Part shown: positions 51,593-60,036 of the stretch, in pieces | Position numbering within the stretch: the first letter of the stretch is position 1 | Layout: every line of letters starts with the position of its first letter | DNA from: Bryobacteraceae bacterium | Lineage (GTDB): Bacteria; Acidobacteriota; Terriglobia; Bryobacterales; Bryobacteraceae | Assembly (NCBI GenBank): GCA_041394945.1 | Contig: JAWKHH010000001.1 | Coordinates: 2,170,001-2,234,000, forward strand | Reading direction: 5' to 3' | DNA: 64,000 nt | Notes under the pieces: model-generated | Databases searched by the model: none | Seen by the model: the letters and a program-made list of their open reading frames with translations, nothing else | What the model was told of the DNA's origin: nothing | Translations under genes and position numbers: made by a program

Positions 51593-54500
51593 ATGCATTT
51601 TCTGTCAAGCTGTAACCTGATGTTCGTATTCGTTGCCGCGTTGTTGTCTGCGGGCGCTGTACTGGCCCAGTCGGCCGGAAACAGCAGCGAGTTGAGCGGG
51701 GCTGTAACCGATCCCAGCGGCGGCCGTATCGCGGGCGCCTCTGTAGCGCTTCGCAATCCGCTCACCGGCTTCAATCGGAGCGCCATCACCAACCTATCCG
51801 GCGAGTATCGCTTGCTGCTCGTCCCGCCCGGTACGTACGAATTGCGCGTGGAGAAGCAGGACTTCCGGCCGCGACTCACACCGGGAATCGTGCTGACCAT
51901 CGGTCAGGCCGCGACGCTCGATGTCGCTTTGGAGCTCGGCGGCGGCCTGGAAGTAATCGAGGTCTCCGCCGCACCCGCTCTCGTCGAAAGCGAACGCACC
52001 AGCCAGTCCAACACGATGCAGCAGATGTTCGTGCGCGACCTGCCCATCGACCGCCGCGACTATCTTTCGTTTACGCTGCTCGCGCCCGGCGTGGTCGACT
52101 CCGGGGCCCTCGCCGATAACTCCGACTTTCGCGTCGCCGCCACGCCCACCAGCGGCCTCTCCTTCTACGGCTCCAATGGGCGCGGCAACTCGATCACCGT
52201 GGATGGCGGCGGCGCGAACGACGATGCCGGCGGCGTACGCCCCACGCTCAGCCAGGAAGCGGTCCAGGAATTTCAGATCAACCGCAGCGGCTACACGGCC
52301 GAGTTGGGCGGCGCGAGCGGCGGTGTCATCAACATCGTTTCCAAAGGCGGCGGCAACGACATTCACGGCAGCGCGTTCGCCTTCTTCCGTCACCAGTCGC
52401 TCGACGCCGGAGACCCGTTCGCGCGCGTCCTCGAAGCCGACGGCTCGCTCCGCCGCGTCAAGCCGGATTCCAAGCGGCAGCAGGCCGGCTTCAGCATCGG
52501 CGGCCCCCTCCTCCGCGACCGTGCTTTCTACTTCGGCGCGTTCGAAGCCTTGAACCGCGACGAGTCCAACGTCGTTAGCGTCCTCACGGACCGCTCCATC
52601 TTCGGACCCACACGCGAACAGGAGGCCATCCTCGCGAGGCTCCCCACCACGGCCGCCGGGCAGTTACGCGCCGCCCTCTCGAGCCCGCCGGCCACGATCG
52701 CGCTGTTCGAGCAGAATAGCGGCGTCACGCCTTTTTCCTCGAACGACTACAAAGGCTCCCTCCGGGTGGACCACGCCGCCTCGCCCGCCGATCAGCTATT
52801 CCTGCGCGCCAACTTCGCCTGGTCCAAGGACACCAACGCCAGCGCCCGCGCCCTCGTCGGTTCCAGCCGCGGAAACGACATTCGCTACTGGGACAACACG
52901 CTCGCCGCCGGTTGGACCAAGATCCTCAGCGGCGCCCTGTTCAACGACCTGCGCGTCATGGGTAACTACAACGATCAGACGGTAAGCTCCCTCGAACCCT
53001 TCGGGCCAGAGCTCAACATCAACGGCTTCGGCTTCTTCAACAAGGACATCTTCCTTCCCAACGTCTCGCTCACCAAGAAACTGGAAATCCGGGAAACCGT
53101 CAGCGGCTTCCGCGGCGGCCACGGGTGGAAGGCCGGCGCGATGCTCAACCTCCGCCAGGATCGCAGCGACACGCAGACCTTCTTCGGCGGGCGCTTCACC
53201 TTCGGCCCATTGCCCGGCTCCCTCGTCAGCGCCGCGCTCGGCTCCACCTCGATCAATGCCCTGCAGGCCTTCAATCTCGGCCTCCCGCAGTTCTACCAGC
53301 AGGGCTTCGGCGACCCCGTTGTCTCCGCCGTCTTCCCCTACTACGGTTTCTTCGTGCAGGATTCTTGGAAGGTGAGCCGCCGCCTCAAGCTGGACCTCGG
53401 CCTACGCTACGACATCGATACACGCAAGAGCCCACTGCCCACCGACAAGAACAACTTCGCGCCCCGCTTCGGCTTTTCCTTCGATCCCGTTGGCGACGGC
53501 AGGACCAGCCTCCGGGGCGGCTACGGCATTTTCTATTCGCCCATCTACTTCCAGATCGATTACGTCGTGAACGCACTCGGCCTCATCGACGGCCACCGTC
53601 AGATTTCCCAGGTGTTCACCACCATCCAAACCGCCGGCGCCGCCTCTGCCGCGAATATCTTTCGAACCCTGCGCGCCCAGGGCGTGATCGCCGTACCCAC
53701 GCCATCCCGCCGCATCGCGCCGGAAGACCTCACCCAGTTCGGCCTCGCCGCCAGCCGGACCCGCCCCACCCCGCCCTTCTCGGTCCTATTCGAAAACTCC
53801 CCCGACTATGTCAATCCCTACTCCCAGCAGGCGAGCCTCGGCATCGAACGCCAGGTCGGCCCCGACATCGCCATCGGCGTCTCCGGAATCTATGTCCGCA
53901 CGCTGAAGATCGGGCGCGCCCGCGACACCAACCTGCTCGCCGCCCCGGTCGATCCGCAACTCGGCATCCGCGTCTGGCGCACGCAGGACTTCGCCAATCC
54001 GCTGCTGTTTCAGCGCAACGTCTACGAATCGACGGCCCGTTCCTTCTATGCCGGGCTCATCCTTGAGGCCCGCAAGCGGTTCAGCCGCTCGCTCAGCCTA
54101 GCCGCCAACTACACGTTCAGCAAAGCCACCGACGAAGTGACGGACTACAACAGCGACTTCCAGGCCTTCGACCAGACCAACCTCCGCGCCGAACGCGCGC
54201 TTTCCGCATTCGATCAGCGCCACAAGGCAGTCGTCTACGGCGTCTGGGAAGCGCTCGGCGGCGTGCAGTTCTCGCCCATCTTCCGGGCCAACAGCGGACG
54301 CCCGTTCAACCTCCTCGCCGGCGCCGATCTCAACCAGGATCGCCACCCCACCACGGACCGTCCTATCGGCGCCGGCCGCAATACCGGCCTCGGCCACGCC
54401 TTCTACACCTTCGACGCGCGCATCAGCAAACACTTTCCCCTCGGCGACGCGCGCCGGCTCACGCTCCTGATCGAAGGCTTCAACCTCACCAACCACCTGA

Positions 54501-54649
54501 ACTACGCGAGCATCAACAACACCGTCGGCCCCATTCAAGGGCCGTTCAATCTTCAGGGCCGCCACGACCGTTCACCGAGCGAACCGCTCGGGTTCACCTC
54601 CGCCTTCGACACGCGGCGCCTTCAGCTAGGAATCCGGCTTTCGTTCTAG
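51593..54649 (+). CDS. Oar-like TonB-dependent outer-membrane receptor 2
   Basis: ATG 51593 (MHFLSSCNLMFVFVAALLSAG) gives 1018 aa with a signal peptide ending near LAQS; ATG 51620 is an alternative. A carboxypeptidase-regulatory domain follows (SGAVTDPSGGRIAGASVALR, RLLLVPPGTYELRVE). The plug has RDLPIDRRDYLSFTLL, NSITVDGGGANDDAGG and VQEFQINRSGYTAELGGASG. The long barrel ends RLQLGIRLSF with a terminal Phe. It is transcribed away from the PLP/aspartoacylase pair, and its 3' end overlaps the convergent DUF7079-like gene by 24 bases. Ligand unknown. Confidence 0.92.
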   Translation: MHFLSSCNLMFVFVAALLSAGAVLAQSAGNSSELSGAVTDPSGGRIAGASVALRNPLTGFNRSAITNLSGEYRLLLVPPGTYELRVEKQDFRPRLTPGIVLTIGQAATLDVALELGGGLEVIEVSAAPALVESERTSQSNTMQQMFVRDLPIDRRDYLSFTLLAPGVVDSGALADNSDFRVAATPTSGLSFYGSNGRGNSITVDGGGANDDAGGVRPTLSQEAVQEFQINRSGYTAELGGASGGVINIVSKGGGNDIHGSAFAFFRHQSLDAGDPFARVLEADGSLRRVKPDSKRQQAGFSIGGPLLRDRAFYFGAFEALNRDESNVVSVLTDRSIFGPTREQEAILARLPTTAAGQLRAALSSPPATIALFEQNSGVTPFSSNDYKGSLRVDHAASPADQLFLRANFAWSKDTNASARALVGSSRGNDIRYWDNTLAAGWTKILSGALFNDLRVMGNYNDQTVSSLEPFGPELNINGFGFFNKDIFLPNVSLTKKLEIRETVSGFRGGHGWKAGAMLNLRQDRSDTQTFFGGRFTFGPLPGSLVSAALGSTSINALQAFNLGLPQFYQQGFGDPVVSAVFPYYGFFVQDSWKVSRRLKLDLGLRYDIDTRKSPLPTDKNNFAPRFGFSFDPVGDGRTSLRGGYGIFYSPIYFQIDYVVNALGLIDGHRQISQVFTTIQTAGAASAANIFRTLRAQGVIAVPTPSRRIAPEDLTQFGLAASRTRPTPPFSVLFENSPDYVNPYSQQASLGIERQVGPDIAIGVSGIYVRTLKIGRARDTNLLAAPVDPQLGIRVWRTQDFANPLLFQRNVYESTARSFYAGLILEARKRFSRSLSLAANYTFSKATDEVTDYNSDFQAFDQTNLRAERALSAFDQRHKAVVYGVWEALGGVQFSPIFRANSGRPFNLLAGADLNQDRHPTTDRPIGAGRNTGLGHAFYTFDARISKHFPLGDARRLTLLIEGFNLTNHLNYASINNTVGPIQGPFNLQGRHDRSPSEPLGFTSAFDTRRLQLGIRLSF

Positions 54650-55234
54650 TTCCCCGGCGAATCGCCGCCAGCGCTCCTCAATCTCCGTCTCCGAGGGATA
54701 CGCTCCGGGATGCGTCTTCGCCAACCGCCGCACACCCGGCATCATCACCGGCATCAGATCGTCCCGCAAGATCCGCTCGGCCTCCGCTGCGTCCAATGCC
54801 GTTTTCTCCGGAGACCGATACCCGGACGCCACCAGGATCGTCAAAAGCTCACCCCAATCCGACAGCCGCCGCGCTCGCGCCTCCGCGTCCGGCAGCCCCC
54901 GTACCCGCCCGATCAGCTCCGCCAGCGCCGCCCAATCCTCGCTCATGTCCACCACGTTCGGGACCTTCAGCCGCCGATCCAGCTTCCGCGTGATCTCCGC
55001 CACCACCCATTCATCATCGAATCCCGCCCACTCCCCGGCCACTTGCATGAGGTTCGATTGCAGCGCCGGAGTCACTTCGTCCCGCAGTATCCGCCCCAAT
55101 TCCTCCACCGTGTACGGAGACTCCGCCAGCACCCGTACAATCCCCACGTACCAAAGCCGCACATCGGTATCGAGGAATAACTCCGCCAGCGCGATCCAGA
55201 CCGGGCGCCGCCGCTCCAGCTCCCGTGCATCCAC
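54626..55234 (-). CDS. DUF7079-like protein of unknown function
   Basis: The 202-aa protein is all-helical in appearance, with no signal peptide, and is rich in Trp, Glu and Arg. Phrases RRPVWIALAELFLDTDVRLWY, VEELGRILRDEVTPALQSNL and VAGEWAGFDDEWV resemble the DUF7079 family, which has no known role; this family match is from memory and tentative. The second half, from ~100 on, is less familiar. It is the last gene of the run that includes era and BON, 12 bases after the BON gene, and its 3' end overlaps receptor 2. Confidence 0.65.
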   Translation of the reverse strand: MDARELERRRPVWIALAELFLDTDVRLWYVGIVRVLAESPYTVEELGRILRDEVTPALQSNLMQVAGEWAGFDDEWVVAEITRKLDRRLKVPNVVDMSEDWAALAELIGRVRGLPDAEARARRLSDWGELLTILVASGYRSPEKTALDAAEAERILRDDLMPVMMPGVRRLAKTHPGAYPSETEIEERWRRFAGELERKPDS

Positions 55235-55246
55235 GTCAAGAACCGC

Positions 55247-55549
55247 CTAATGCAGGTTGGGGTCCACTTCGAGCTGGTTTTCCACGCTCTTCACCCCTTT
55301 TACCTTCTTCGCCGTTCGCGGCGCCTTGGAGCGCGCCCGCTCCGTCCGTACCTTCCCCGTCAGCGTCACCACGCCGGCCTTTACCTCCACCGTGATTCTG
55401 CCGCCGATCAAATCCGGATCCTCCGCCAACCGGAGGCGCACCTGATCGTAGATCGCATCGTCGGAATTGGGCGCCGCCAGCATGGCGGCCGCGCACGCCA
55501 ACCCCGCTAGCGCACTCCGCCTCGTCAATCTATTCGCCGGACTCTTCAA
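55247..55549 (-). CDS. Small exported BON-domain protein
   Basis: The 100-aa protein has a signal-like N-terminus (RRSALAGLACAAAMLAAP). One BON domain follows: IYDQVRLRLAEDPDLIGGRI, TVEVKAGVVTLTGKVRTER and KGVKSVENQLEVDPN. BON domains bind phospholipid or peptidoglycan-associated surfaces and occur in osmotic-stress and envelope proteins. The start overlaps the end of era by 20 bases, so expression is probably coupled to it. Confidence 0.85.
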   Translation of the reverse strand: MKSPANRLTRRSALAGLACAAAMLAAPNSDDAIYDQVRLRLAEDPDLIGGRITVEVKAGVVTLTGKVRTERARSKAPRTAKKVKGVKSVENQLEVDPNLH

Positions 55550-56513
55550 CTTCTGCCTCCACTGGCCAGTCTATCGCACGAGGTCCCGCGGCCTCTCCTC
55601 CCATTTGGAGGCGCCAATCGAGTTCGTTCAAAAACCCGGGGTTTTCTCGCCAATCCTTGCGCACTTTCACGAATAGCTCCAGGTAAACCCGCCGTCCCAG
55701 CATCCGCTCGATCTGCGCGCGCGCCCCGCTGCCGATCCGCTTCAGCATCGCGCCGCCGGCGCCGATCACGATCTTCTTTTGACCCTGCCTCTCCACCACG
55801 ATCGTCGCGGCGATCCGCGTCACTGGGCCGCCCTCGTCCCACTGGTCGATCAGCACCGCCACCGCGTGCGGAACCTCCTGCGCCGTCGCCTCCAGCGCCT
55901 CCTCGCGGATGAACTCAGCCGCCAGGTGCCGCTCCGGCTGGTCCGTGATGTGATCCTCGGGGAAATATCGCGGGCCTTCCGGCAGCGTCCCGGCGATCAA
56001 CTCCTTCAGTTCGTCGAGCCCTTCCCCCGTCTTCGCCGACACCAGCGCCGACTCGCGAAACTCGCGCGCCTCCCCGAACTGCGCGATCAACGGCAACAGC
56101 GCGCCCTTGTCGCGGAGCGCGTCGATCTTGTTCAGCACCAGAAGACATGGCGCGGGGTTGCCGGCCAGCACCGCCAGCGACTCGCGGTCCTCTTGCGCGA
56201 ACGGCCGCGTCGCATCCGCCACCCACAGCAGCAGGTCGCGCCCTTCCAGCGCCTCCCGCACCGCCGCCATCATTCGCCGGTGCAGCAGCCGCGGCGATTC
56301 GTGCACGCCGGGAGTGTCGAGGAACGCCATCTGCGCTCGTTCCATCGTCACCACGCCCTGCACCAGCCCGCGCGTGGTCTGGGGCTTGTTCGATACGATG
56401 GCGAGCTTGTCCCCCACCATCGCGTTCAGAAGCGTCGATTTCCCCGCGTTCGGCCGCCCCAGTATCGAAACAAATCCCGAAACAAAGCCGGAAACCGGCC
56501 GATTCTCACTCAT
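55530..56513 (-). CDS. era: GTPase Era
   Basis: ATG 56513 gives 327 aa. G-motifs are present: G1 LGRPNAGKSTLLNAM, the switch-region VSNKPQTTRG, G3 DTPGVHESPRL and G4 LNKIDAL. The C-terminal KH domain has IVIGAGGAMLKRIGSGARAQ and RRVYLELFVKVRKDWREN. Era binds the 3' end of 16S rRNA and helps 30S assembly. It is slightly longer than E. coli Era, partly from extra N-terminal residues including a SGFVSGFVS repeat. It overlaps the CNNM gene by 8 bases. Confidence 0.96.
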   Translation of the reverse strand: MSENRPVSGFVSGFVSILGRPNAGKSTLLNAMVGDKLAIVSNKPQTTRGLVQGVVTMERAQMAFLDTPGVHESPRLLHRRMMAAVREALEGRDLLLWVADATRPFAQEDRESLAVLAGNPAPCLLVLNKIDALRDKGALLPLIAQFGEAREFRESALVSAKTGEGLDELKELIAGTLPEGPRYFPEDHITDQPERHLAAEFIREEALEATAQEVPHAVAVLIDQWDEGGPVTRIAATIVVERQGQKKIVIGAGGAMLKRIGSGARAQIERMLGRRVYLELFVKVRKDWRENPGFLNELDWRLQMGGEAAGPRAIDWPVEAEVEESGE

Positions 56514-57804
56514 TCGGCGCTTCCTGTTCCGGCACACGTTCAATCCGCACCTGCGACACCCGCCGCTCATCGGCCGCCAGCACCTGGATCCGCATCCCAT
56601 CCCGTTCCAACTCCTCGCCCGCCTTCGGCACCCGGCCCAGCCACTCCGTCACCAGCCCGCCGACGGTAGTCGATTCGGTTTCTTCGTCTGGCCGGAAGTC
56701 GAAAAGATCAGCCAGGTGATCGAGGTCGAAGTTGCCGCTCACCACGCAGGAACCATCTGCGTTCCGCGTCACGTCGCGCTCCGGATCGTGCTCGTCGGTG
56801 ATCTCGCCGACGATCTCCTCCACCAGATCCTCCATCGTCGCTAACCCCGCCGTCTGCCCGTACTCGTCCACCACCACCACCATTTGGATGCCCTCGGTCT
56901 GCATTTCCCTCATCAGGTCCGTCACGAATTTCGTCTCGGGAACCACCTGGATATCCCGGCGGAGGTCCCGCACCTGCATGCCGTCGCGCCGGTCCGGCTC
57001 CACCTCCACCAGGTCCCTCACGTGTACGAACCCGGTGATCGTGTCGATCGTGCCGTCGTAAACCGGAATCCGCGAGTATTGCTCCCGGGCCACCAGCTTG
57101 CGTAGATCCTCGAGTGATGCCGCCTCCGCGATGCCGACGATATTCGGCCGCGGCGTCATTACCTCCCGCACAGTCTTATCGCCGAACTCCACCACGCTCT
57201 GGATCAGCTTCCGGTCTTCCTCCTCGATCAGCCCCTCTTCGGCGCCGGCCGAGATCAACGCCTCAATGTCTTCGCTCTGCGTGGAAGCCTCGTCCTGCTC
57301 TTCCGTCGCCGCCCCTAGATCCGCCAGGGCGCTAAGGAACTGAAGAAATGCCAGCAGTGGCCGCATCGCCAGGGCCATCAGGTGAATCAGCGGCAGCAAC
57401 GCCACCATCCACCGGCCCGACGTTTTCCGGTAGAGCAATTGCGGAATCAAGTGCGCCACAGCCACGGTGGCGAACCAGGCCAGCACCATCGTCTCGAGCA
57501 TCACGCGCCACAGCGGCCGCGGCGCTCCCTCGAAAACCGTCTGCACCACGCCGCCGCGGTCCAGCGCCACAAAGATCAACACGCCTTCGAACACCAGCAG
57601 TCCGTGCTTCACCAGCGAGAACGTCAGCGCCCCGCGATCCGCCGCCAGCCCGATCCGTTCCTCCAGGTGCTCCTTGAACCACTCGAGCGCCGGAGTCTCC
57701 CGCGCCCGAAGCCGCAGCGATTCCAGATAGAGCAGTTGCAGAAAGCACACCGGCGCCAGCACCGCCGCCACCGCCCCCGCCGCGATCAAAACCGCCGTGA
57801 TCAT
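56506..57804 (-). CDS. CNNM/CorC-family membrane protein (DUF21-CBS-CorC_HlyC)
   Basis: The 432-aa protein has an N-terminal DUF21 membrane region (~1-150; ITAVLIAAGAVAAVLAPVCF, LLPLIHLMALAMRPLLAFL). Two CBS domains follow (~200-330; VREVMTPRPNIVGIAE, YDGTIDTITGFVHVRDLVE, VVVVDEYGQTAGLATMEDLV). A C-terminal CorC_HlyC domain is at ~345-425 (SCVVSGNFDLDHLADLF, TVGGLVTEWLGRVP). The family is linked to magnesium/cobalt efflux and envelope ion balance. It overlaps ybeY by 4 bases and era by 8. This phoH-ybeY-CNNM-era order is a widely seen bacterial block. Confidence 0.93.
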   Translation of the reverse strand: MITAVLIAAGAVAAVLAPVCFLQLLYLESLRLRARETPALEWFKEHLEERIGLAADRGALTFSLVKHGLLVFEGVLIFVALDRGGVVQTVFEGAPRPLWRVMLETMVLAWFATVAVAHLIPQLLYRKTSGRWMVALLPLIHLMALAMRPLLAFLQFLSALADLGAATEEQDEASTQSEDIEALISAGAEEGLIEEEDRKLIQSVVEFGDKTVREVMTPRPNIVGIAEAASLEDLRKLVAREQYSRIPVYDGTIDTITGFVHVRDLVEVEPDRRDGMQVRDLRRDIQVVPETKFVTDLMREMQTEGIQMVVVVDEYGQTAGLATMEDLVEEIVGEITDEHDPERDVTRNADGSCVVSGNFDLDHLADLFDFRPDEETESTTVGGLVTEWLGRVPKAGEELERDGMRIQVLAADERRVSQVRIERVPEQEAPNE

Positions 57805-58250
57805 CGCGCCACCCGCTCGATCAACCCAAGCGGCAATCCCAGCCGCTTGCGGAAGCGGCCCTCGGCCCGCCGCATCGCGCCGCGGTCGCGCTCATGGTCC
57901 ATCCCCATCAGGTGCAGAACTCCGTGAAGCATCAGGATGCCGATCTCATCCTCCACCCCGTGCCCATGGTCCGCCGCCTGCGCCCGCGCACGGTCCGCCG
58001 AGATCGCCAGTTCCCCCAGTCGTCCCTCCCCCGTCCCGCTGGGAAACGAAAGAACATCGGTGGGAGCGTCCTTGCCGAGAAACTCGCGGTTCAGCCGGCG
58101 CAGTTCGCCGTCGCCCGCTATCAGGCATTCGAACGGGCGCCCGCCGGCGACGTCCGCTTGCAGACGCAAACCCAGTAACCGTAAGGCGCCGCGGTCAAAC
58201 CCACGCCCGGCGCGGCGAAAAAGAATCTCGGTTCGCGGAGGTTCGCTCAT
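57801..58250 (-). CDS. ybeY: Endoribonuclease YbeY
   Basis: The 149-aa protein has the UPF0054 zinc motif HGVLHLMGMDHERD (H-x3-H-x5-H) near residues 110-125 and ECLIAGDGELRRLNREFLGKD in the core. YbeY takes part in 16S rRNA 3'-end maturation and 70S quality control. It starts 15 bases after phoH, and its stop overlaps the CNNM start as ATGA. Confidence 0.95.
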   Translation of the reverse strand: MSEPPRTEILFRRAGRGFDRGALRLLGLRLQADVAGGRPFECLIAGDGELRRLNREFLGKDAPTDVLSFPSGTGEGRLGELAISADRARAQAADHGHGVEDEIGILMLHGVLHLMGMDHERDRGAMRRAEGRFRKRLGLPLGLIERVAR

Positions 58251-58265
58251 CGCAGTTCTTGAGGG

Positions 58266-59279
58266 TTACTCACGCACCGGCGCGTCCGCCCCGCCCGGCT
58301 CGTCCGTGCTCCAGCGAAGCGGTAGCTGCCGCTGCGCCGCCGCGTCCCCTTGCCGCTCATACGCCCGGATGATCTTCTGTACCAGGTTGTGCCGGACAAC
58401 GTCGCGCTCGTCGAAATGCACGAACCGGATCTCGTCGATGCCGCGCAGCACCTCGATCGCGTCGAGCAGCCCGCTCCGCCGCCCCGCCGGAAGGTCCGTC
58501 TGCGTAACGTCGCCTGTCACCACCATCTGAGAGTTGAACCCCATTCGCGTCAGCACCATCTTCATTTGTTCCTGCGTAGCGTTTTGCGCTTCGTCCAGGA
58601 TGATGAAGCTGTCATTGAGCGTGCGTCCGCGCATGAAGGCGATCGGCGCCACTTCAATCGTGTTGCGCTCCAGGTACCGCGCCACTTTTTCCGGATCGAG
58701 CATCTCGTACAGCGCATCGTACAACGGACGCAGATACGGGTCGATCTTCTCTTGCAGCGTCCCGGGTAGAAAACCCAGCTTCTCGCCGGCTTCAATCGCC
58801 GGCCGCGTCAGGATAATGCGGGAAACGCGCTTGCTCAGCAGAGCCGAAACCGCCATCGCAACCGCGAGGTAGGTCTTGCCCGTACCGGCCGGCCCCACGC
58901 CGAAAACCAAATCGTAACGTTCGATCGTCTCCAGATACACCCGCTGCGTCAGCGTCTTTGGAGTTACAACCTTCTTACCGAAGCTCCGCTGACGCCCGCT
59001 TTCAACCAGCCCGCGCAGCGTGATGCTCGGATCCCCCGTCACCACCCGCAGGTAGTCGGTGAGCGATCCGTTGAAGGAATGCCCCTCGGCCACCAGCGCC
59101 GCGTAATCCTCGAGGATCCCTTCGGCGCGCTCCACCGCCGCGTCCTCGCCTTCGATCTCGAGCGAGTCCTCGCGCAGCCGCGTGCGCACATTCAGGCTCT
59201 GTTCGAGAAGGCGAATATTCTCGTCGCGAGTACCGAAGAGCGATTCGATCCCGCTTGTGATTCGAACGGAGAGCTTCAT
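58266..59279 (-). CDS. PhoH-family ATPase (PhoH-like protein)
   Basis: The 337-aa protein has an N-terminal ~110-residue domain and a RecA-like ATPase core: Walker A VGPAGTGKTYLAVAMAV near residue 134, Walker B-like SFIILDEAQNATQEQMKMVL and VVTGDVTQTDLP. The role is not fully settled; it is usually tied to RNA metabolism beside YbeY. An extended -10 promoter lies ~60 bases upstream (59341-59349), so the phoH-ybeY-CNNM-era block may have its own promoter. Confidence 0.94.
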   Translation of the reverse strand: MKLSVRITSGIESLFGTRDENIRLLEQSLNVRTRLREDSLEIEGEDAAVERAEGILEDYAALVAEGHSFNGSLTDYLRVVTGDPSITLRGLVESGRQRSFGKKVVTPKTLTQRVYLETIERYDLVFGVGPAGTGKTYLAVAMAVSALLSKRVSRIILTRPAIEAGEKLGFLPGTLQEKIDPYLRPLYDALYEMLDPEKVARYLERNTIEVAPIAFMRGRTLNDSFIILDEAQNATQEQMKMVLTRMGFNSQMVVTGDVTQTDLPAGRRSGLLDAIEVLRGIDEIRFVHFDERDVVRHNLVQKIIRAYERQGDAAAQRQLPLRWSTDEPGGADAPVRE

Positions 59280-59340
59280 CGGCGGGAATGGACGGGCGCG
59301 CGGTCGCCTGATCCGGAGACGGGAAACAACATCTAGGGGG

Positions 59341-59349
59341 AGTATACCA
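59341..59349 (-). promoter_or_regulatory. Extended -10 promoter before phoH
   Basis: On the minus strand TGG-TATACT (59349-59341) matches an extended -10 (TGnTATAAT) with one mismatch, about 62 bases upstream of the phoH ATG. The -35 region is GC-rich and poor, as is common with extended -10 promoters. Confidence 0.5.
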
Positions 59350-59374
59350 GAGCATTACCCGCCGGCGGCGTCCG

Positions 59375-60010
59375 CTATTCCAACTGTTTCCGGAACTCCG
59401 CGAACATCGCCTTCAACTGCTCCACTTCGATCTCGAGCTGCGTCACGCGCTCGGCTAGTCCCTCCCGCACCGGACTCGAAACCTCGGCCGGCGCGTGCGC
59501 CAACGCCGCCTCCGCCGATACCTCGCCGGCCAGCTTGTGCATCCACCGCGGCTCGCGCATCCCCGCCAGCTTCGGCAGCAGCACCGTCATCCCGCGCTCT
59601 CCCAGTTTGTGCAGCACCGTCTCCACGGCGTCCAGGTCGTCGAACCGGTAGAGCGACTCCGTTCGCGAACGAATCTCGTTCAACGTCTGCGCCCCGCGCA
59701 ACAGCAGCACTCCGATCACCGCCATCTCGCGATTATTGAGGTCCAGCGTCTCCGAAACCCGGTGCCCGTACTTCGGCACCCGGTTCGAGCCGCCGGTCAA
59801 CACAGTCGAAAGCGTCCGGTCCCGCAGCAGGTCGAGCGCCATCTGCACCGTCTCTTCGTCGTAGCTCACGATCGGATCGCGATTCGTTTTCTGATTGCAG
59901 CCGTTCACCAGCGCGTTGAGCGACATCGGATAGTAGTCCGGCGTGGCCATGTCTTTTTCAATCAGCACGCCGAGCACGCGGCATTCTTCGGGCGAGAGTA
60001 ACAGGTCCAT
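59375..60010 (-). CDS. DUF480/YceH-family winged-helix protein
   Basis: ATG 60010 is preferred over GTG 60019 because GGTGG lies at suitable spacing. The 211-aa protein has two winged-helix-like halves: LSPEECRVLGVLIEKDMATPDYY with LNALVNGCNQKTNRDPIV, and LNNREMAVIGVLLLRGAQTL with EIRSRTESLYRF. A C-terminal coiled coil follows (LAERVTQLEIEVEQLKAMF). The family has no firmly known role. It sits between rnr (26 bases upstream) and phoH. Confidence 0.9.
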   Translation of the reverse strand: MDLLLSPEECRVLGVLIEKDMATPDYYPMSLNALVNGCNQKTNRDPIVSYDEETVQMALDLLRDRTLSTVLTGGSNRVPKYGHRVSETLDLNNREMAVIGVLLLRGAQTLNEIRSRTESLYRFDDLDAVETVLHKLGERGMTVLLPKLAGMREPRWMHKLAGEVSAEAALAHAPAEVSSPVREGLAERVTQLEIEVEQLKAMFAEFRKQLE

Positions 60011-60036
60011 AGCTTCCACCAGGCCGACTTTCGATC

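Noticed and set aside
56480..56513. SGFVSGFVS repeat at the Era N-terminus as a frameshift or assembly duplication
   Set aside because: The frame stays open and the G1 motif follows normally. A short in-frame duplication is harmless and the start is in place.
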